Shown here: positions 26,001-38,857 of the stretch, one piece after another
How the letters are laid out: each line of letters begins with the position of its first letter
How positions within the stretch are numbered: the stretch's first letter is position 1
Assembly (NCBI GenBank): GCA_013180625.2
Contig: SNVD02013835.1
Location: forward strand, 1-64,000
Length of the DNA: 64,000 nucleotides
Origin: Boswellia sacra
Taxonomy: Eukaryota > Streptophyta > Magnoliopsida > Sapindales > Burseraceae
Direction: 5' to 3'
The notes under the pieces: generated by a model
Database searches by the model: none
Told to the model about the DNA's origin: nothing
What the model saw: the letters and a program-made list of their open reading frames with translations, nothing else
Program-made: the position numbers and the translations under genes

Positions 26001-27750
26001 AAAATATCGTAACAAGATCGTAGTAGCAAGGTTATCTTATTAAAGCTAAGCAACAGTCAGCCAATAAGCTGCACTCACGTGGAAGAATCAAGAGTCAAGG
26101 CTAGTAGTCCATGTTAATGAATGGAGACATCAATCCTTACCTTTAATGCACAATTGGGCAATATTTTCAATTACGGTCAAAGTTTTAATTAATTAACCTT
26201 TTTTAGAGTTCGAGCTAATTACTTAGATCTAGTTATTTCAAAAGATAATATTTGACCCTTATATTTAATATAATGTAATTTAGTAGTTTTAGATATAGTA
26301 ATGTTTGCTTATGATAAAATCCAAGAATCAATAGATTAGTTTTAGAGGCTTTCGAGTGTAACTAAATTAATTAGTCAAAATCTAAAAAGGTTAATTTTCA
26401 AAGATTTTTTTTAACATCCAACAATATTTTTTTATTAAATTCTAATTAGGAGCACCTTAAAAAATATAAAAAATTACAAAAATGGATGCAAACTAAACAA
26501 ACCAATACTAATCGATAAGGTTTTTAGTGCTTTCAAGCACTATAGACTAATAGGCCTCAAGCGCTAAAAATCAACAAACTAAGCTTTTGAACATCAGAGA
26601 CAAATAGTACAAAAGACTATGTCGACTTCTGGCTTGTCATGCATGGATTATTTTTATTTGCGGAAAAGCTTTTATAATTTAGTCCAGTTTTTCAATATCA
26701 AGCAAGTGAATTTGCTAAAGCTTTGTCGTTAGTACTTTTTTTCAATTTAATAATACTCGTATGAGTTTTTTTTTTCTTTCTCTGCAATCATTCATGTAGG
26801 ACCAATTTCCCAACTTGGAATAACCATAAGGTGGATGTTTAATAAAGGCATAGGCAAATTGCACTATGCAGCGTCGGCAACGCGTCTCACTAACTAAAAA
26901 CCACATCTCACACGGTTTCGACAACCACACCATCATTTGAAATAATTCTGGTTATTTAATATTAGTCATTTCTAATTAATAATAAAGTATTTTTATCTAT
27001 ATGTTATAATTTTTAATATTTAAAATCTAATACTCCTGTTTGAAAAGTTTTATAGATTCTTCTTTTTGAAATTTTCGTATTTATGTTTTATAGAAATTAG
27101 CAAAGCAACCTTACATACATATGAAATAATAAAATATCATTTCCTATATTATTTATTTATATATATTGTAGCAAATAGTCAGATCATCTGAAATTTGACT
27201 TTTGATAAATATATATTTTAAATTAACATGGATCCGATCCAAAATTCTTTTGGAAAGTAAGGTGATTGGAAATAATTTTGGTTTGGTTGAAGTGATAAAT
27301 GCATTAAAATTAAAAAAGATTAATAAGAAAAGAGAGCTTGCCTGTAACTCAGTGGTGACTGGGTACTCATCCATGTCAACGTAGTTCTTGTTAATGGCAG
27401 CCATCATGAGCTTATCGCACTCAGGTTCCATCCATGTTGTGACAAATGAAGCCAGGTTCAGCCTAGGGTTTCCATCCAGCATTAGCTCATCGTTGATGAT
27501 CTGATACGCTGCCTCTTTTGGGATCGAGTTCTCCGGCATCTTGAACCTGCAGATCATCATCTCAGGAATGAAAATATCAAGCACAAGATAGATAGATAGA
27601 TAGATATACCACATAATTTTATTTTTTACGTTTTAGAGTTGATCCGATGATATTCAATTTATACCTTGGAAGGGAAGTGCGCACATAGCGAGAAGCGAAG
27701 GTGGAGTGGACGGAGACATCAGACTCGGAAGCAGTCTTGGAGAGAACCAT
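21622..27750 (-). CDS. GAD: glutamate decarboxylase, calmodulin-binding plant type, complete
   Basis: Seven exons: 27750-27665, 27546-27342, 23706-23506, 23297-23083, 22927-22674, 22246-22194 and 22098-21622. All phases close and the product is 496 aa, the normal size. The enzyme is a cytosolic PLP-dependent decarboxylase that converts glutamate to GABA and CO2. The N terminus [20 protein letters not shown] and the hexamer-forming region are conserved. HVDAASGG (residues 242-249) holds the PLP-ring Asp, and SGHKYG (274-279) holds the PLP Schiff-base Lys277. The last exon ends with a basic Trp-containing tail ([13 protein letters not shown], Trp482), the calmodulin-binding autoinhibitory region that makes plant GAD responsive to Ca2+ and pH. 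Intron 2 is 3.6 kb, holds a MITE fragment, and has a GC rather than GT donor at 27341-27340. Codon-level continuity indicates a functional gene. Confidence 0.97.
22437..22463. repeat. (AT)n microsatellite in GAD intron 5
   Basis: About thirteen AT units, preceded by a TG-rich stretch, between exons 5 and 6. Confidence 0.88.
22999..23033. repeat. (AT)n(AC)n compound microsatellite in GAD intron 4
   Basis: An AT run is followed directly by five AC units, in the 155-base intron between exons 4 and 5. Confidence 0.85.
24700..24990. mobile_element. MITE-like element, family 1, copy C, inside GAD intron 2
   Basis: In reverse orientation this contains TATTAGATTACAAAAGCAG, GGGAAGTAACTTTTAAA and TTTTGAAAAGCTAAAATC. 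These align with 61905-61990 and 17580-17650 in the same order. It looks like one end of the element only. The sequence rightwards to about 25150 may be further element or unrelated insert. Confidence 0.5.
27340..27342 (-). other. non-canonical GC splice donor of GAD intron 2
   Basis: On the minus strand exon 2 ends ...GAG TTA CAG, followed by GCAAGC. The conserved reading (VTTELQ, then [11 protein letters not shown] from exon 3 at 23706) requires the exon to end exactly at 27342, leaving GC at 27341-27340. CAG/GCAAG is the strong-context form usual for GC-AG introns. Confidence 0.85.
27586..27606. repeat. (GATA)n microsatellite in GAD intron 1
   Basis: Five GATA-type units lie in the 118-base first intron. 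Confidence 0.85.
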
Positions 27751-27858
27751 GTTGGCACTGGGACTAAGAGAGACTTCCTCTTAGTGGGAAAGGGATTAAT
27801 AATATTGATGAGAAATTCAATATGCTGATTTGTGAGTACGCTGCAGCACATCAGAGGC

Positions 27859-27865
27859 TTATATA
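27859..27865 (-). promoter_or_regulatory. candidate TATA box of GAD
   Basis: On the minus strand, GATATATAAGCC lies about 110 bases upstream of the ATG at 27750. This is a good TATA match at plausible spacing. Not tested against any transcript. Confidence 0.45.
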
Positions 27866-30800
27866 TCTAATAAGTAAGCGAGTGGGCCAGCGCCAGATTA
27901 GCGTGTTGTCGAAAGCTAAAAGTATTCATCTTCTACTGGATCATTAATGTTTCTTTAATCTTTTTGTGCTCATGGAAACAACAAATCGATGATAACAAAA
28001 TTTTGATCCAACTCCCAAACAAGTTGATGTTGATTTATCAAATGTTAGCTTAGGTCAAAATATCATTTCTTTTTTACGGACAGATTTAACTTTTGAATTC
28101 AAATTTACTGTAATTGGATTATTCCTTGTTTCGTAAGGATTGTTTTTCAAAAGTTTAGCGGACTAGTTAGATTAAAATAGGAGTTTTATTTGATTCGTAG
28201 ATAATTTTTACTATTATTATTAAAATAGGTCATTTTCTTATTCAATTGCATTATAATCTTTTTATTAATAGGTGATTCAATTACTTTATCATTTTCACTA
28301 GAATAAAACAAAAAAATCCTTTAATTAATAAATATTAATTTATCGCTAAATCAATAACCTCTTTCATATAATAAATTTTCTTAGTCCCACTAGTATTAAT
28401 TTAAATAGATTTTATTGTATTATTATTAGATTTTATCTAATAACCAATTTTAGTTTTATTGGATGAATAAGAATTTTGAAAAAGGTTATAATAATGCTGC
28501 AATAATCACTTGTCTTATGAAATTTGTTATTAAAATTGTTATAGATATAAAATTATTTGTGTGTTAATTTCTAAGTAAGTTTCTTTGCTTATAGGACTTT
28601 TGTGAGCTAAAAAATAAATTTCAATAAGAAAATACCAAAGATATACAAAACAAAAGGAATCTTAATCACTTGTAAATATTAAAATTCACCTGTAATTACA
28701 TATGACTTATCTTAAAAGAGTTCATGCCATATAGGATCCTCACTTTTACATTAATAAATATAAAATAATCATCAAATAAAATTTTTTTGTCAATATATAA
28801 ATCATATGGGCTTCTTCAAATAGCAAATTTTATATGTATTACTTATTATTTTAAGTTTAAGATAATGATTTGGATTTATTTTATATTTATAGCACTTTCC
28901 TTCCAATAAAAATGAAAATACCTTTAGGGCCCATTCCTAAATTTTTTAAAAGCAAAAATGTTTTATATTTATAAATCATAATTAGACAACTAATAAATGT
29001 ACCGCTTTGACAGTCTGGCTTGTCTCGCTCTCTTTTATAAAAAAGTCCCTTGACAGCTTGACCTACTTCACGGCAAGTAATATTTTATCCAATATATGTC
29101 TATAAATTTAAATATGTTTTATTTAACTAATTAAATAATTTTATAAATAACTTCATGATATAAATTAATAGAAAATTTATTGAAAATTGATTAAAAAAAC
29201 TGATATGAAACATATGCTATCCAGTCAAGTATAGATTCATTAAATTGATATTTTATATGTGCAATATTTATGTTTACAACCATATAAATAAATGGAATAA
29301 AACTTTATTTTTTTTAATATATTTGCAAAATACAGGGCCCATGCATTCAAATTCATAATTGGACAACTGTAGACCAACTTTGACAATTCACAACAGCCTT
29401 CCCGGAAATATTATTAATTAGATGAATTTTCATTAACTTCTTACGGTTCATTTTTAAAGATATAATTGAGCATAAAAATGATATTTCCAGACAGATTTTT
29501 CTCTAGTGACTGGGTCTTCTTTTGAATCAAGAGAAGGGAAAGGTAAAGGATCGAGTTGATACATTGCTATAGAGGGAATAGCTATTGATAGATGTTGGTT
29601 TGCATTTCTTTCCAGTGAGAGGGATAGGGATTTCAAAGAGTCAATACAACCCCAACGTTCAGGATTTGTTGTCTAAGTAGGGACAGTATATTTAACCTCA
29701 AAGTAAATTTGCCGCGTGGAGATGGAAATATTGAAGACTCTAGGGAAGATTCCTGTGATTTTGTCAAAATCTAAGGGAGCTTGTTGTCATTTGCCCCCTA
29801 TTATTATGCAGTTAAAGACGGCCGGTAGAGGTGGTGGACTGGGACGTCGACAATGACTTGGACAGGTTATATTCATCTCCCTCGAAAGTCATTGCAAAAC
29901 AATGGCGGTGATGGCTCTCTTGACATTCGAAAGTATTTCGCCAGAGGGCAACCTTAGGCCCTATGCTTTTTCTACGCAATTCCCTCTTCCTTCGTGTGAC
30001 TCCCTCTTACAAAAGCACAAAAATATGTTAAACAAGTAAGAATCTTCTCCATGTATTCCCACTTTTAAATGACTTTATTGGACTAAAGTTTATCAATTAT
30101 TTAACTATTTTCTAGCACCATGTAGGATCGATAGAAGAGATAATTTTCTTTTTCGAAAAAGTTTTTCATGTTACGGCCCTTTGATCTACAATTCTACAAC
30201 TGTTTTCCATCACTCTACACGAGCAATGTTCTATAATTGAGATCTATGATCCTGTTCGGTACGCGATATGACATAATATAATCATTACATTGTATTAATT
30301 AATACAATACATATTTGATAATAATTTTATATACTATTAAACAATACAAAATATAACTCTAATATGCACACACATGTTATTAAATTTTGCATTATTTTTA
30401 GGTGACATTAGATTACGTTGTATTGTATTAATTAATTTTATAATTAATTAATTTTAATTAAAATTGAAAAAAATATTCGCGATTAATAATAAAATTTGAT
30501 GACATTGTTGTATAAATAATTATATGATTTAATAAATCATTTTTTGAAACATAAAACTTGTCAGAGGAGGATTGGACGGCGACCGATGCCATTGCTGGAA
30601 ATATTCTGACGACTTACTCGACACCAAAATGATCAGAATATCTCAATCTACACCATGGTGACAATATTTCTAGGAAAAAACCCACCATTTAACTGCAAAG
30701 ATTGAGACAACTATCAACCACTGCAGTTTCCGCGGCTTTTTCCGACCAACATCTGAAATTTCAGAAGATTTAACCTGCAGCATCGCGTAGAATATTGTCC

Positions 30801-31491
30801 TAGGCATATAGAATCTGGGGTTATTAGGTTACCATTCCAGACTACGTGGGTGTTTTTCCTTAGTTTCCCTCTCTTATCCCAATAAACCCATTTTACTTAT
30901 TTTTGAGAGTGCTATCATTTAATCTCCTCTAAATCTCTATTTAAGCCCCTCTTTTAATAAAATTTATTGGGTTAAATAGGCTTTAAATATTGTCAAAAAT
31001 ACCCTTCCTATCTCTCTCTTTGACTAAACTTCTAGCTTCTAGAAGTAGAAACATGTTTGTATGTATCAGTAAATAGATAAACCAAACAACACCTGTTGTA
31101 TGTATTAGTAAGCATCTGACTAACATATTTCCTTAAAATCCAACAGCTGATTTCCTTATAATACTCACTGGTCAACATGCTACCTAACATTCCCATCAAA
31201 CAAGGAAGCCTACAAAACTTTGACAGATGCCTTGCAAATACGAATCAATAAGCAAGTAAGCCGTTCAGGTCAGCATTTCTTGTAGGAACACAGCAGCACA
31301 AACAATTATACCATCAGCCATCACTTTTTATCTCAGAAGTAAATCTCTTTGTTCTGAGTGCCTGTGAGAATCTAAAGTTCCACCTTGTAACCTTACCTGA
31401 TTTGATATGTGGCTTGTCAGTAACTGGTGGTAAGTATGATGAAAAAAAGAGTGTTGAACTACGAATTTCCCAGCTAGTACTTGGATTATGG
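27866..31491. other. intergenic, no gene identified
   Basis: Very AT-rich from 28.1 to 29.4 kb. A more balanced stretch (29.45-30.0 kb) has no recognisable protein. A palindrome-rich AT segment near 30.25-30.55 kb (repeated 'ttgtattaattaat' words) looks MITE-like without clear ends. A GC-richer stretch (30.56-30.85 kb) may be a transposon interior. The last part before 31491 should include the 3' UTR of the next gene. Confidence 0.4.
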
Positions 31492-33544
31492 TCATGTGGT
31501 TAAAGTAGCCTCCTGCTTTGATTCACTTAGATTTATAATCTCCTTCAACAATCGACTGACAGAAGCCTTTATGTCATTAGGCACTGTCAGCTGTGGTGGT
31601 ACTGACTCCAAAGCATACAAAGTGATAACCCTCATCACAACTGCCAAATACAAACTCTTGTGTTGACTTTTCCATACACTTTGATTTACAAACTTGCATG
31701 ACTCTTTTAATGGACATTTCCGACATACCTGAGATGACCCCAATGCATAAGACAAGAAAAAGTTGTGCTGAGATAAGCTTTTTAGTTACTATTAAGGCAA
31801 AAAAGTATGGATTTATCAAAGTAAACTTCTATACAGATGACAACATGCAGTCCATGAAACCAGAAACAAAGATGAATGAACATATTGACTTACAGTATCT
31901 TCTTGAATTTCATAAAAAAGGTGCAATTGTTTTGCAGAAAAGACATTCTTTCTTGTGGTGGACGGACAACCAAAGAGGGCCACCTTTTTCAAGTCACTGC
32001 CTGACAACCATCTGTATGTCCAAAAGATAAGGTTACAATATTTGAAGGAGTACAAAGACAGGGAGACACATCAACCAACAAAGGAGCAAATGAAATATTA
32101 GGCAAATCATAACAAATTGTCCAAGCCCAATTCTGTTATCACCCTGATTAGGAAGGACGACTATAAATATTCCATTATTTGCACTGGTTTTGTAGAAAAC
32201 AAACTGCATGAAGTACTATTTGTGATTATATGGAGTAGGTAATCGAGCATGACATTGTCAATGACACTGCTTTTCTGATAAACATATGCTGCATAATTCA
32301 AATCAATATCTATTTGAAATGGTGTAATTTAACAGTTTACTCCACTCCAAATTTAATATCATGAGACATTGTGAATGGAACTTCAGAAATTTGTTAAATT
32401 GAACACACACATACATCTCTCATCTCTCATATTCAACGCATGCATCAATAATACAGGTCTAGACCAATGCAAAACACACCACACACCTGAGATAAAGTAT
32501 TTCAAACACAACTAATTCTCATCCATCCCCACCGAAATAATTCTCACACAATGCAAATGATCCCAATGTCAATTTCAATTCACAAACTTTAGCCACCATT
32601 ACTTCAGCAGTCATTAGATGGTACAGAGATACTATATGCCTAGATATCAGAAAAATATTAATATCTTCCAAAAATGGACAAATTACAATTTCACTACAGT
32701 TTTGGAGAGGACCTTCACTGACTAAGATTAATGTAATTCAATTGAATTTGATCAGTTCTTCATTTCAATAAACAAAAAATAAAATGTTAACATTTCAAAC
32801 ATCAGAGATACCATAAAGCTCAATCATCCAAATAACAAACCAATCTAAACCAATTTCTTCCACATATCAAAATAAAAAAATAAATCAAACATAGCGAAGA
32901 AAATTATCATCTTACTTAGCAATTTCTTGATGATCCTTACCAAACTTCTCGGCAGCAAACTTGATGAAATCCCTACCATAACGATCATCAAAACAGGTAA
33001 AATCTAATTGCCCCCCGTCACGAGACAAGAAATTGGCTTTGCTAAAATACCCTTTTCTATACAAATGACTCACAAATATCTCCAAATCAGGCGATAGCCG
33101 CTTGGAAACTTTGGCCTTCTCTTCTCTACTCGGTTGCTTCTCCTCTTCTCTCCTCGCTTGCTTCTCCTTTTCAGCAACTCTGTTTTTATCGGCAAACAAA
33201 GAATACAATCCCAAGTCCTTCACTTTTTTTGTCCCTCCCTCCTTCACATTTTCTTGCTTCTTGGAATGGGATCGTGTCAACTCTCTCACCTCTCGCTCTA
33301 GTTCCTTCAACCCATTATGCAACTCATCCTTGTGCTCAGTCTCGCTCTCGCTTTCTGCTTTTCCATGCAAGCCAACGGCCTCCTGGAAAAAAACGGCGAG
33401 GGGCTTATTGTTTTTGCTCTGGTTTTGGTTTGTTTTGGGAGAAGATGATGATGTGGATGCTAGTGTTCTGACGAAGATTGCGACAAGTGAGAGTGATTTT
33501 TTGTGGGGAATGTGAAGTGGGTTCTGGGCTTTGAAGAGAGACAT
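31492..33544 (-). CDS. uncharacterised plant protein with C-x2-C-x5-C motif, probably organelle-targeted
   Basis: Three exons: 33544-32916, 32011-31894 and 31728-31492. Introns are GT-AG, phases close and the product is 327 aa. The N terminus (MSLFKAQNPLHIPHKKSLSL, then VRTLASTSSSS) is basic and Ser-rich, without acids for about 60 residues, as in mitochondrial or plastid presequences. Residues about 70-150 are Lys/Glu-rich and probably coiled coil. A folded C-terminal half follows, with LEIFVSHLYRKGYFSKANFL, then DFIKFAAEKFGKDHQEIAKW and KKVALFGCPS. The last exon opens with VCRKCPLKESC (Cys251, Cys254, Cys260). The motif resembles three of the four cysteines of an endonuclease III-type Fe-S loop, but the first Cys and the helix-hairpin-helix fold are absent, so I assign no function. 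Phase-perfect splicing and good codon structure make it a real gene. Confidence 0.85.
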
Positions 33545-33839
33545 GTTTGGAACAAAGAAGGGTTTTGCGGGGGCTTTGGACTTGCGGTCAAGTATAGAGT
33601 TGCAAATTTGGTACTTCAGCGAGCGAATGGAACAATAAGAATAAGCAAGAGTAGTTATATTCGGTCCTTATCTCCTTTTAATATTAAATAAGAGTATAAT
33701 TTTATTAAAAATATATTATATAAGATAATTAATATTAAGTTAATAAATTTAAATTTTTTTTATATTTATATCATTTTTTATTTTCTCTTTAATATAATCA
33801 ATGACTAACCTCATTCTTTCTCTCTTACACTCGCCATCC

Positions 33840-33857
33840 ATCTCTCTCTCTCTCTCT
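33840..33857. repeat. (TC)n microsatellite
   Basis: Nine or so TC units, upstream of the uncharacterised gene. Confidence 0.85.
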
Positions 33858-36800
33858 TATTTTTGTATTTTTTCTTTTCAAATCTATTAAAATTCATTTA
33901 TCTTGATTTCTTTTTAAATTTTAATCAATAATCTAATGGCTAATAAATCACTCATTTTTCTTTCTCTCTCTCTAAAAGATATTTGATTGATTTTTTATAT
34001 GAGCTTGAAGAATTTAATAATATGTAACAAAAAATTGATTAATATTAAGACCATCACTTTTTCTTTTTTATGTATCATTGACAGTAAAAAAATATTGAAA
34101 AAAAATTAAAGAGTACCAAGATTAAATAATAATTTAACTAGAGTTTAAATGATATTTTAATTAATCTTGTATCAAATAAGAAGTAGATGAAATAAAAAAA
34201 TGAAGTTAATTGAATATTAGATTAGAATTTACTTAAACTTATCATAAATCTATATACAATTGATTTTAAATTTGATAATAATTTATCTATATTATAATTT
34301 TACCTTCACTAAATAAGCGGTGGGAGCTGATAAGATGAAATTTGAGGGTTGAATATAATTACTCTACTAATAATTTATATTGTGAGAGATAAAAAAGTCG
34401 AGAGAAAAACGAAAGGTGTATATAAAATGTAATTATATCTTTCCGAGTAATTTAACTTTTAGGTTTATTAGTAATTTAATTACATATTTAAATTGGGATG
34501 TTTAAAGTGATTTTTGGGGTTCACATACTTCCACCCTTCAATAAATTTAACTATCGACCATGTTATTAATAGTCAGTACTACCCTTCGTTTATGATATAA
34601 TTGAAGCACTTGTATTGATAATTAAAGACCATTATTTTTTATTACAAATCCTTGCAAAAAAAAAAATACAAACAAAATTCTACCATGAAACAGGACAAAT
34701 CATAATTATGCAATATAAAATAACAATCATTTAATTCATAAACATATAAAAAATTCGAATTCAAACATAATATCACATCAAAAAGGCAATACAAAATTCT
34801 TGAGACTTTCTTATTTATTAGTATGATGTTGCTTTGATGCTAACTGTGAAAAAAAAATTGGATTTTAAAATTTTAAATTAAACAAATGCCACGGAAAACG
34901 ATTCCCAAAAAAAAAACTCATATAATATGTAGAAAATCAAAAGTTATAAAATTTGTACGTTTTTTATCTTTAGATTAATTTAACACAAGACTTTTGTTGA
35001 CTAAGATGTCCACACGGATCTTTCATACCATTTTACAAGTTCGACACCGCATAGGTGAGTGCACACCTTTACACTACAAAAGGCATTGGTAAATTAATAA
35101 AATAACAAGAAATCAATAATAAAACTGATTTTTTTTTCTTAACTTTTATTTTGCCTTTGATTTGTCTTTCAATCAACAAGAAAAATCACGATCAAACCAT
35201 TTTTGGTCTTTTTGACCTTTTCTCCCTAGTCTTTGGTCTCTCTCTGTTTTAAAGAGATAAATAATACATTCTCGACTTTCCTAGAAGGATAATAATATAT
35301 TATACCGTGTTGCATGATCACTTAGAGATCTCAGGATGTAATCTAGAATTTAATTAAACAATTTAATATTTACTTAAACTTGTTCAAATTCAATGTACTA
35401 AAGCAAGGCTCCCTAAATAAATTGAGCAAATCACGGTAATATATTAGGTTATTTTAATTCCAAAAATATATTTAATTATCATGATATTAAAAATCAATTA
35501 AAGATATTGATGTAGCATGGTTTATTTTACATTAGGGATAATTTAGTATTTTCAATAATTTAGTTTTTTAGGGTTTAATTGAATTAAGAATTTTATTATT
35601 TATGAATTTTGACTCAATTAAAGATTTTGAGTTTTCCTAATTTGACTCAAATTGTCAATCTATTTAGAATAATATGTCTTATGTGGCGTTATGGTTAGTC
35701 TAGTATAAATATAAATTTTCATTATTATTTTGTTAGGCATTATTTAGACTTTGATTATTTTGATATATTGAAATAATTATTCAGACAGATTGGATTTGGT
35801 TTATTTGCTTTGTTTTTGGTTGTAGGTTCATTGTCAGATATATTCAATCAAAACTTACCCATAATTTGTTTTGAAATATTTGAATTTATCTCTAATCAAT
35901 AAATAATTAGAAATGTCATATTCAAATTCATAATTAATGGGGCTAATCGCGTTCATCTTTTGGATTGGATTTGAACCTCTTATAGGCTTGTGGTCTATTA
36001 TGCTAATTATCTTACTACAAGTCTAACAGTAGTGTGGCCAATTAAATAAGCTAGCCTAAGGATAATATCGGGATATAGAATAATGGCTACAATAATTCAA
36101 CCTATAACTAAATAGGTCGAGTTCTTTAATTTCAAATCTACTCCACTAAAAGATTGGAATTGAACTCCATAAATTGTATGATATCCTTGATATTTATCAA
36201 ATATAGAATTTGACCCATGACACATTGATTTCTTTACTTAAGGGTCTTCTACTAGTTTTCTCTAATGATTATTTTCAACATAAAAATGTTTACACACTCT
36301 ACCAATGAATTCTATAGCAAAGAACCCAAAATCTTTTGGCACTTCTATTTGAAAAGCATGCATATATATATATAAACCATGGACTTTTAAAATTTTTATG
36401 CATTCACCAAACAACTTATTAGTTATATTATAAACACTAGAGAATAGGAATACCTCGATGGACTCTTTCAACACCAAAAAGCTTTCCACCAATAAACCTT
36501 CCACCCTATTCTCACGTGGCATTCTTCTTGGTGGGTGGGCACTTCTCTTTGTGTTGATCAGCCAACTACCATGCCCGTAAGAATCTTACACATAGAAGCG
36601 AGCCCCCAAGCAAATTTGGCAACCCTAGCATGAGCTATCTAGTTAAGAATATTATTGAGATCTTTTTTTTTTTTTTAACATATATAGAACAAAAGACTAA
36701 AGCTACTTTTACGTAAAGTTATTTTACAAGTGTCGCCTAGTCTTTGGTTTCATAAAGGAAAAGATAACAATGCCCTTGTTATATAATCGAAATTACAAAG

Positions 36801-37131
36801 AAATACAAGTCAAATAGTTTTCTACTTTGACTTGCCTCTTAGATGGAAAGAAATGCCTGTTTGCCTTTGATGCTAGAAAGTGAGCCTCGCCCGAGTTCAG
36901 GGAGCCAATCTGCACTACTTCGAGGTCAAACCATGAAGCATCACGTTGTGACATTGTTATGGCAAACTTGAAAACATCTGTGACTACTGTTGTCGTTGAG
37001 AACAATTACGATAGAAGCCATAATAGATCCGTTTGGGAAGGAATGTAGGAGTAGAACTATGTTAACCAAAAAAAAATTATATAGTTTTATATAATAATGC
37101 TATATTTATAAAGTTGGGATACAAATCCAAT

Positions 37132-37200
37132 TGATGTGGCAGGTGACATGGCAATGCCTTGTCATTTGCCACATTGGTTGCCTTGTCACCTGCCACATCA
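37132..37200. repeat. 23-bp inverted repeat forming a long hairpin
   Basis: tgatgtggcaggtgaca(t/a)gg is followed by caa at 37132-37154. Its reverse complement is at 37178-37200 with a single mismatch and a 23-base loop. The loop carries a third partial copy (ttgtcatttgccacat). Confidence 0.8.
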
Positions 37201-37796
37201 CCAAGTGTAATCAATTTTTAATTTTTTTAATGCTTATCATTTATATGTGATTTTTCTTTATTATCATCTCTTTGAATTATCGATTTTCTTCTCGTTACCG
37301 TTATAGAATTTGTAAACAAGATTTTTTTACACCTCCTACCAAAAGATTGAAACGCCCTCACTGTGATAATTAACACTTCACAATGACTATATATTGCCAA
37401 ATTCAAGTCCCTGAAGATGGAAGCATTAAAGCATATGGAAGGAGTAACTGGATAGACAATCTCCTAGAAGTTCTGAAGGAGTTTACTAACTTATTAGCGT
37501 CTAACTGAGTCAATCAGGTAGCAGCTGTTCAATCTTACAACCTGCATAACAGCAATAGGCTAATGACCAACTTGCCATGTGACAACCTTTCTATTTCTCG
37601 AAATTAGAGTTCCACGACATCAATGAATATTCTTGGAATCTACTTAACTCATTGAGATTATGCCACCTCATGACAATAGATGGTTGAGATCTATGTTAAA
37701 TTTGCATAACCTAATAAGAAAAGAGGCACCAAAAATAAAGGGATCATTTTCTCCTCTTTCCTAGCGACCAAGAAAGATTATAGGATTTGCTTCCTC

Positions 37797-37868
37797 TCCC
37801 TCCTTCACCACCCACCCCACCACACCCCCCACCACCCCACCCCACCCCACACCACCCCCTACCCCCCA
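37797..37868. repeat. C-rich tract (G-quadruplex potential on minus strand)
   Basis: About 70 bases consist almost only of C, A and a few T, with many CCCC runs (ccaccccaccccaccccac). The complementary strand has more than four closely spaced G runs. Confidence 0.8.
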
Positions 37869-38857
37869 TTAACTGTTCCCATTAAGCTATTATGCATACA
37901 ACTCCATCTATGAAACCCATGCATAAACACTCAGTTCCTTCTTGATTTCTCACCAAATAATGACCTCCCATTGACTTGAGCGTCAAAGGGTTCATATTAG
38001 TAAGAAATTCGACGACCCCTGACCTTCTTTCTTTGTTTTTCAATCATCAATGTGCTTGACCATCGTCTTCAGTTGCTGGTTTCTATGCTCACCACGCAAG
38101 CCACTAAAGCCTGCTAGAGAAGGAGTACGGTTAGCACCAATCACTTAGTGGTTACAAAGCCGTCTAACTGCCATTCGACAACATTGGAAGTTGGACTCCC
38201 TTAGGCGCGTGTCCCCATCAAGTGGTTGGTTAGGAGTTTATTCATCTCAGCCTTCATTCAGTTGTTAAGCTCCAATAACTCCTAACCAGGAAGTCTCAGT
38301 TATTATTCCCATATTAAAGTAATTATTTTCTTGAAATACTTGATAATACTAAGAGATATTTCTGTAATTTGCTATTCAAATTTTTATACGTGTAAATAAA
38401 ACATTGTTGGTACATTTTTTGACATCAACATAATTAAAAATTAATTACAATGGATGGTATTGTTGATGATAAGATATTATTGTTGTACCACCGTCACATT
38501 AATTGAAATACAAATAATTTATTTTCTAATAACATTTTAAAAATTCTTTTTTTTTTTAACAAACTGGTCTTATTAATTATGGCGAGATTACCAGTTAGCC
38601 TTTTTCAGGATAACATCGACAAATTGTTATTAACCCAAAAAATTACGGCTCAGATATTTTTTAAAACCTCTCTTAAAATTAAGATTATTAAAGAAGTCAT
38701 TTTAGTCATTTTAATTTTAATTTTTTTTTTTGTCCTTTCACGTTAACAAAACAAAAATTAATGAAACCAAGCACCCTTCTGCAAGCGCCTGCATATTCGC
38801 CGTTCACCTCAAGTCTTCAATAGTCCGAGTCAAAAGCCTCGACGAACCCTCCAGCAA

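Larger units (their letters stand above)
33545..38857. other. long intergenic region with repeats, no gene identified
   Basis: AT-rich sequence holding a (TC)n run at 33840-33857, a possible LTR-like piece beginning tgatgtag near 35509, a near-perfect inverted repeat at 37132-37200 and a C-rich tract at 37797-37868. The bases just before 38858 form the promoter and 5' UTR of the kinase gene. Short open frames at 36262-36522 and 36793-37005 (minus) match nothing I recognise. Confidence 0.45.

Noticed and set aside
33102..33515. Plus-strand open frame of 137 codons
   Set aside because: It lies antisense to exon 1 of the 327-aa gene, whose frame has correct splice phases. The antisense product is Phe/Ser/Leu low complexity.
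36262..37005. Minus-strand frames of 86 and 70 codons
   Set aside because: Some protein-like wording, but no recognisable domain, splice partners or promoter. Left unannotated.
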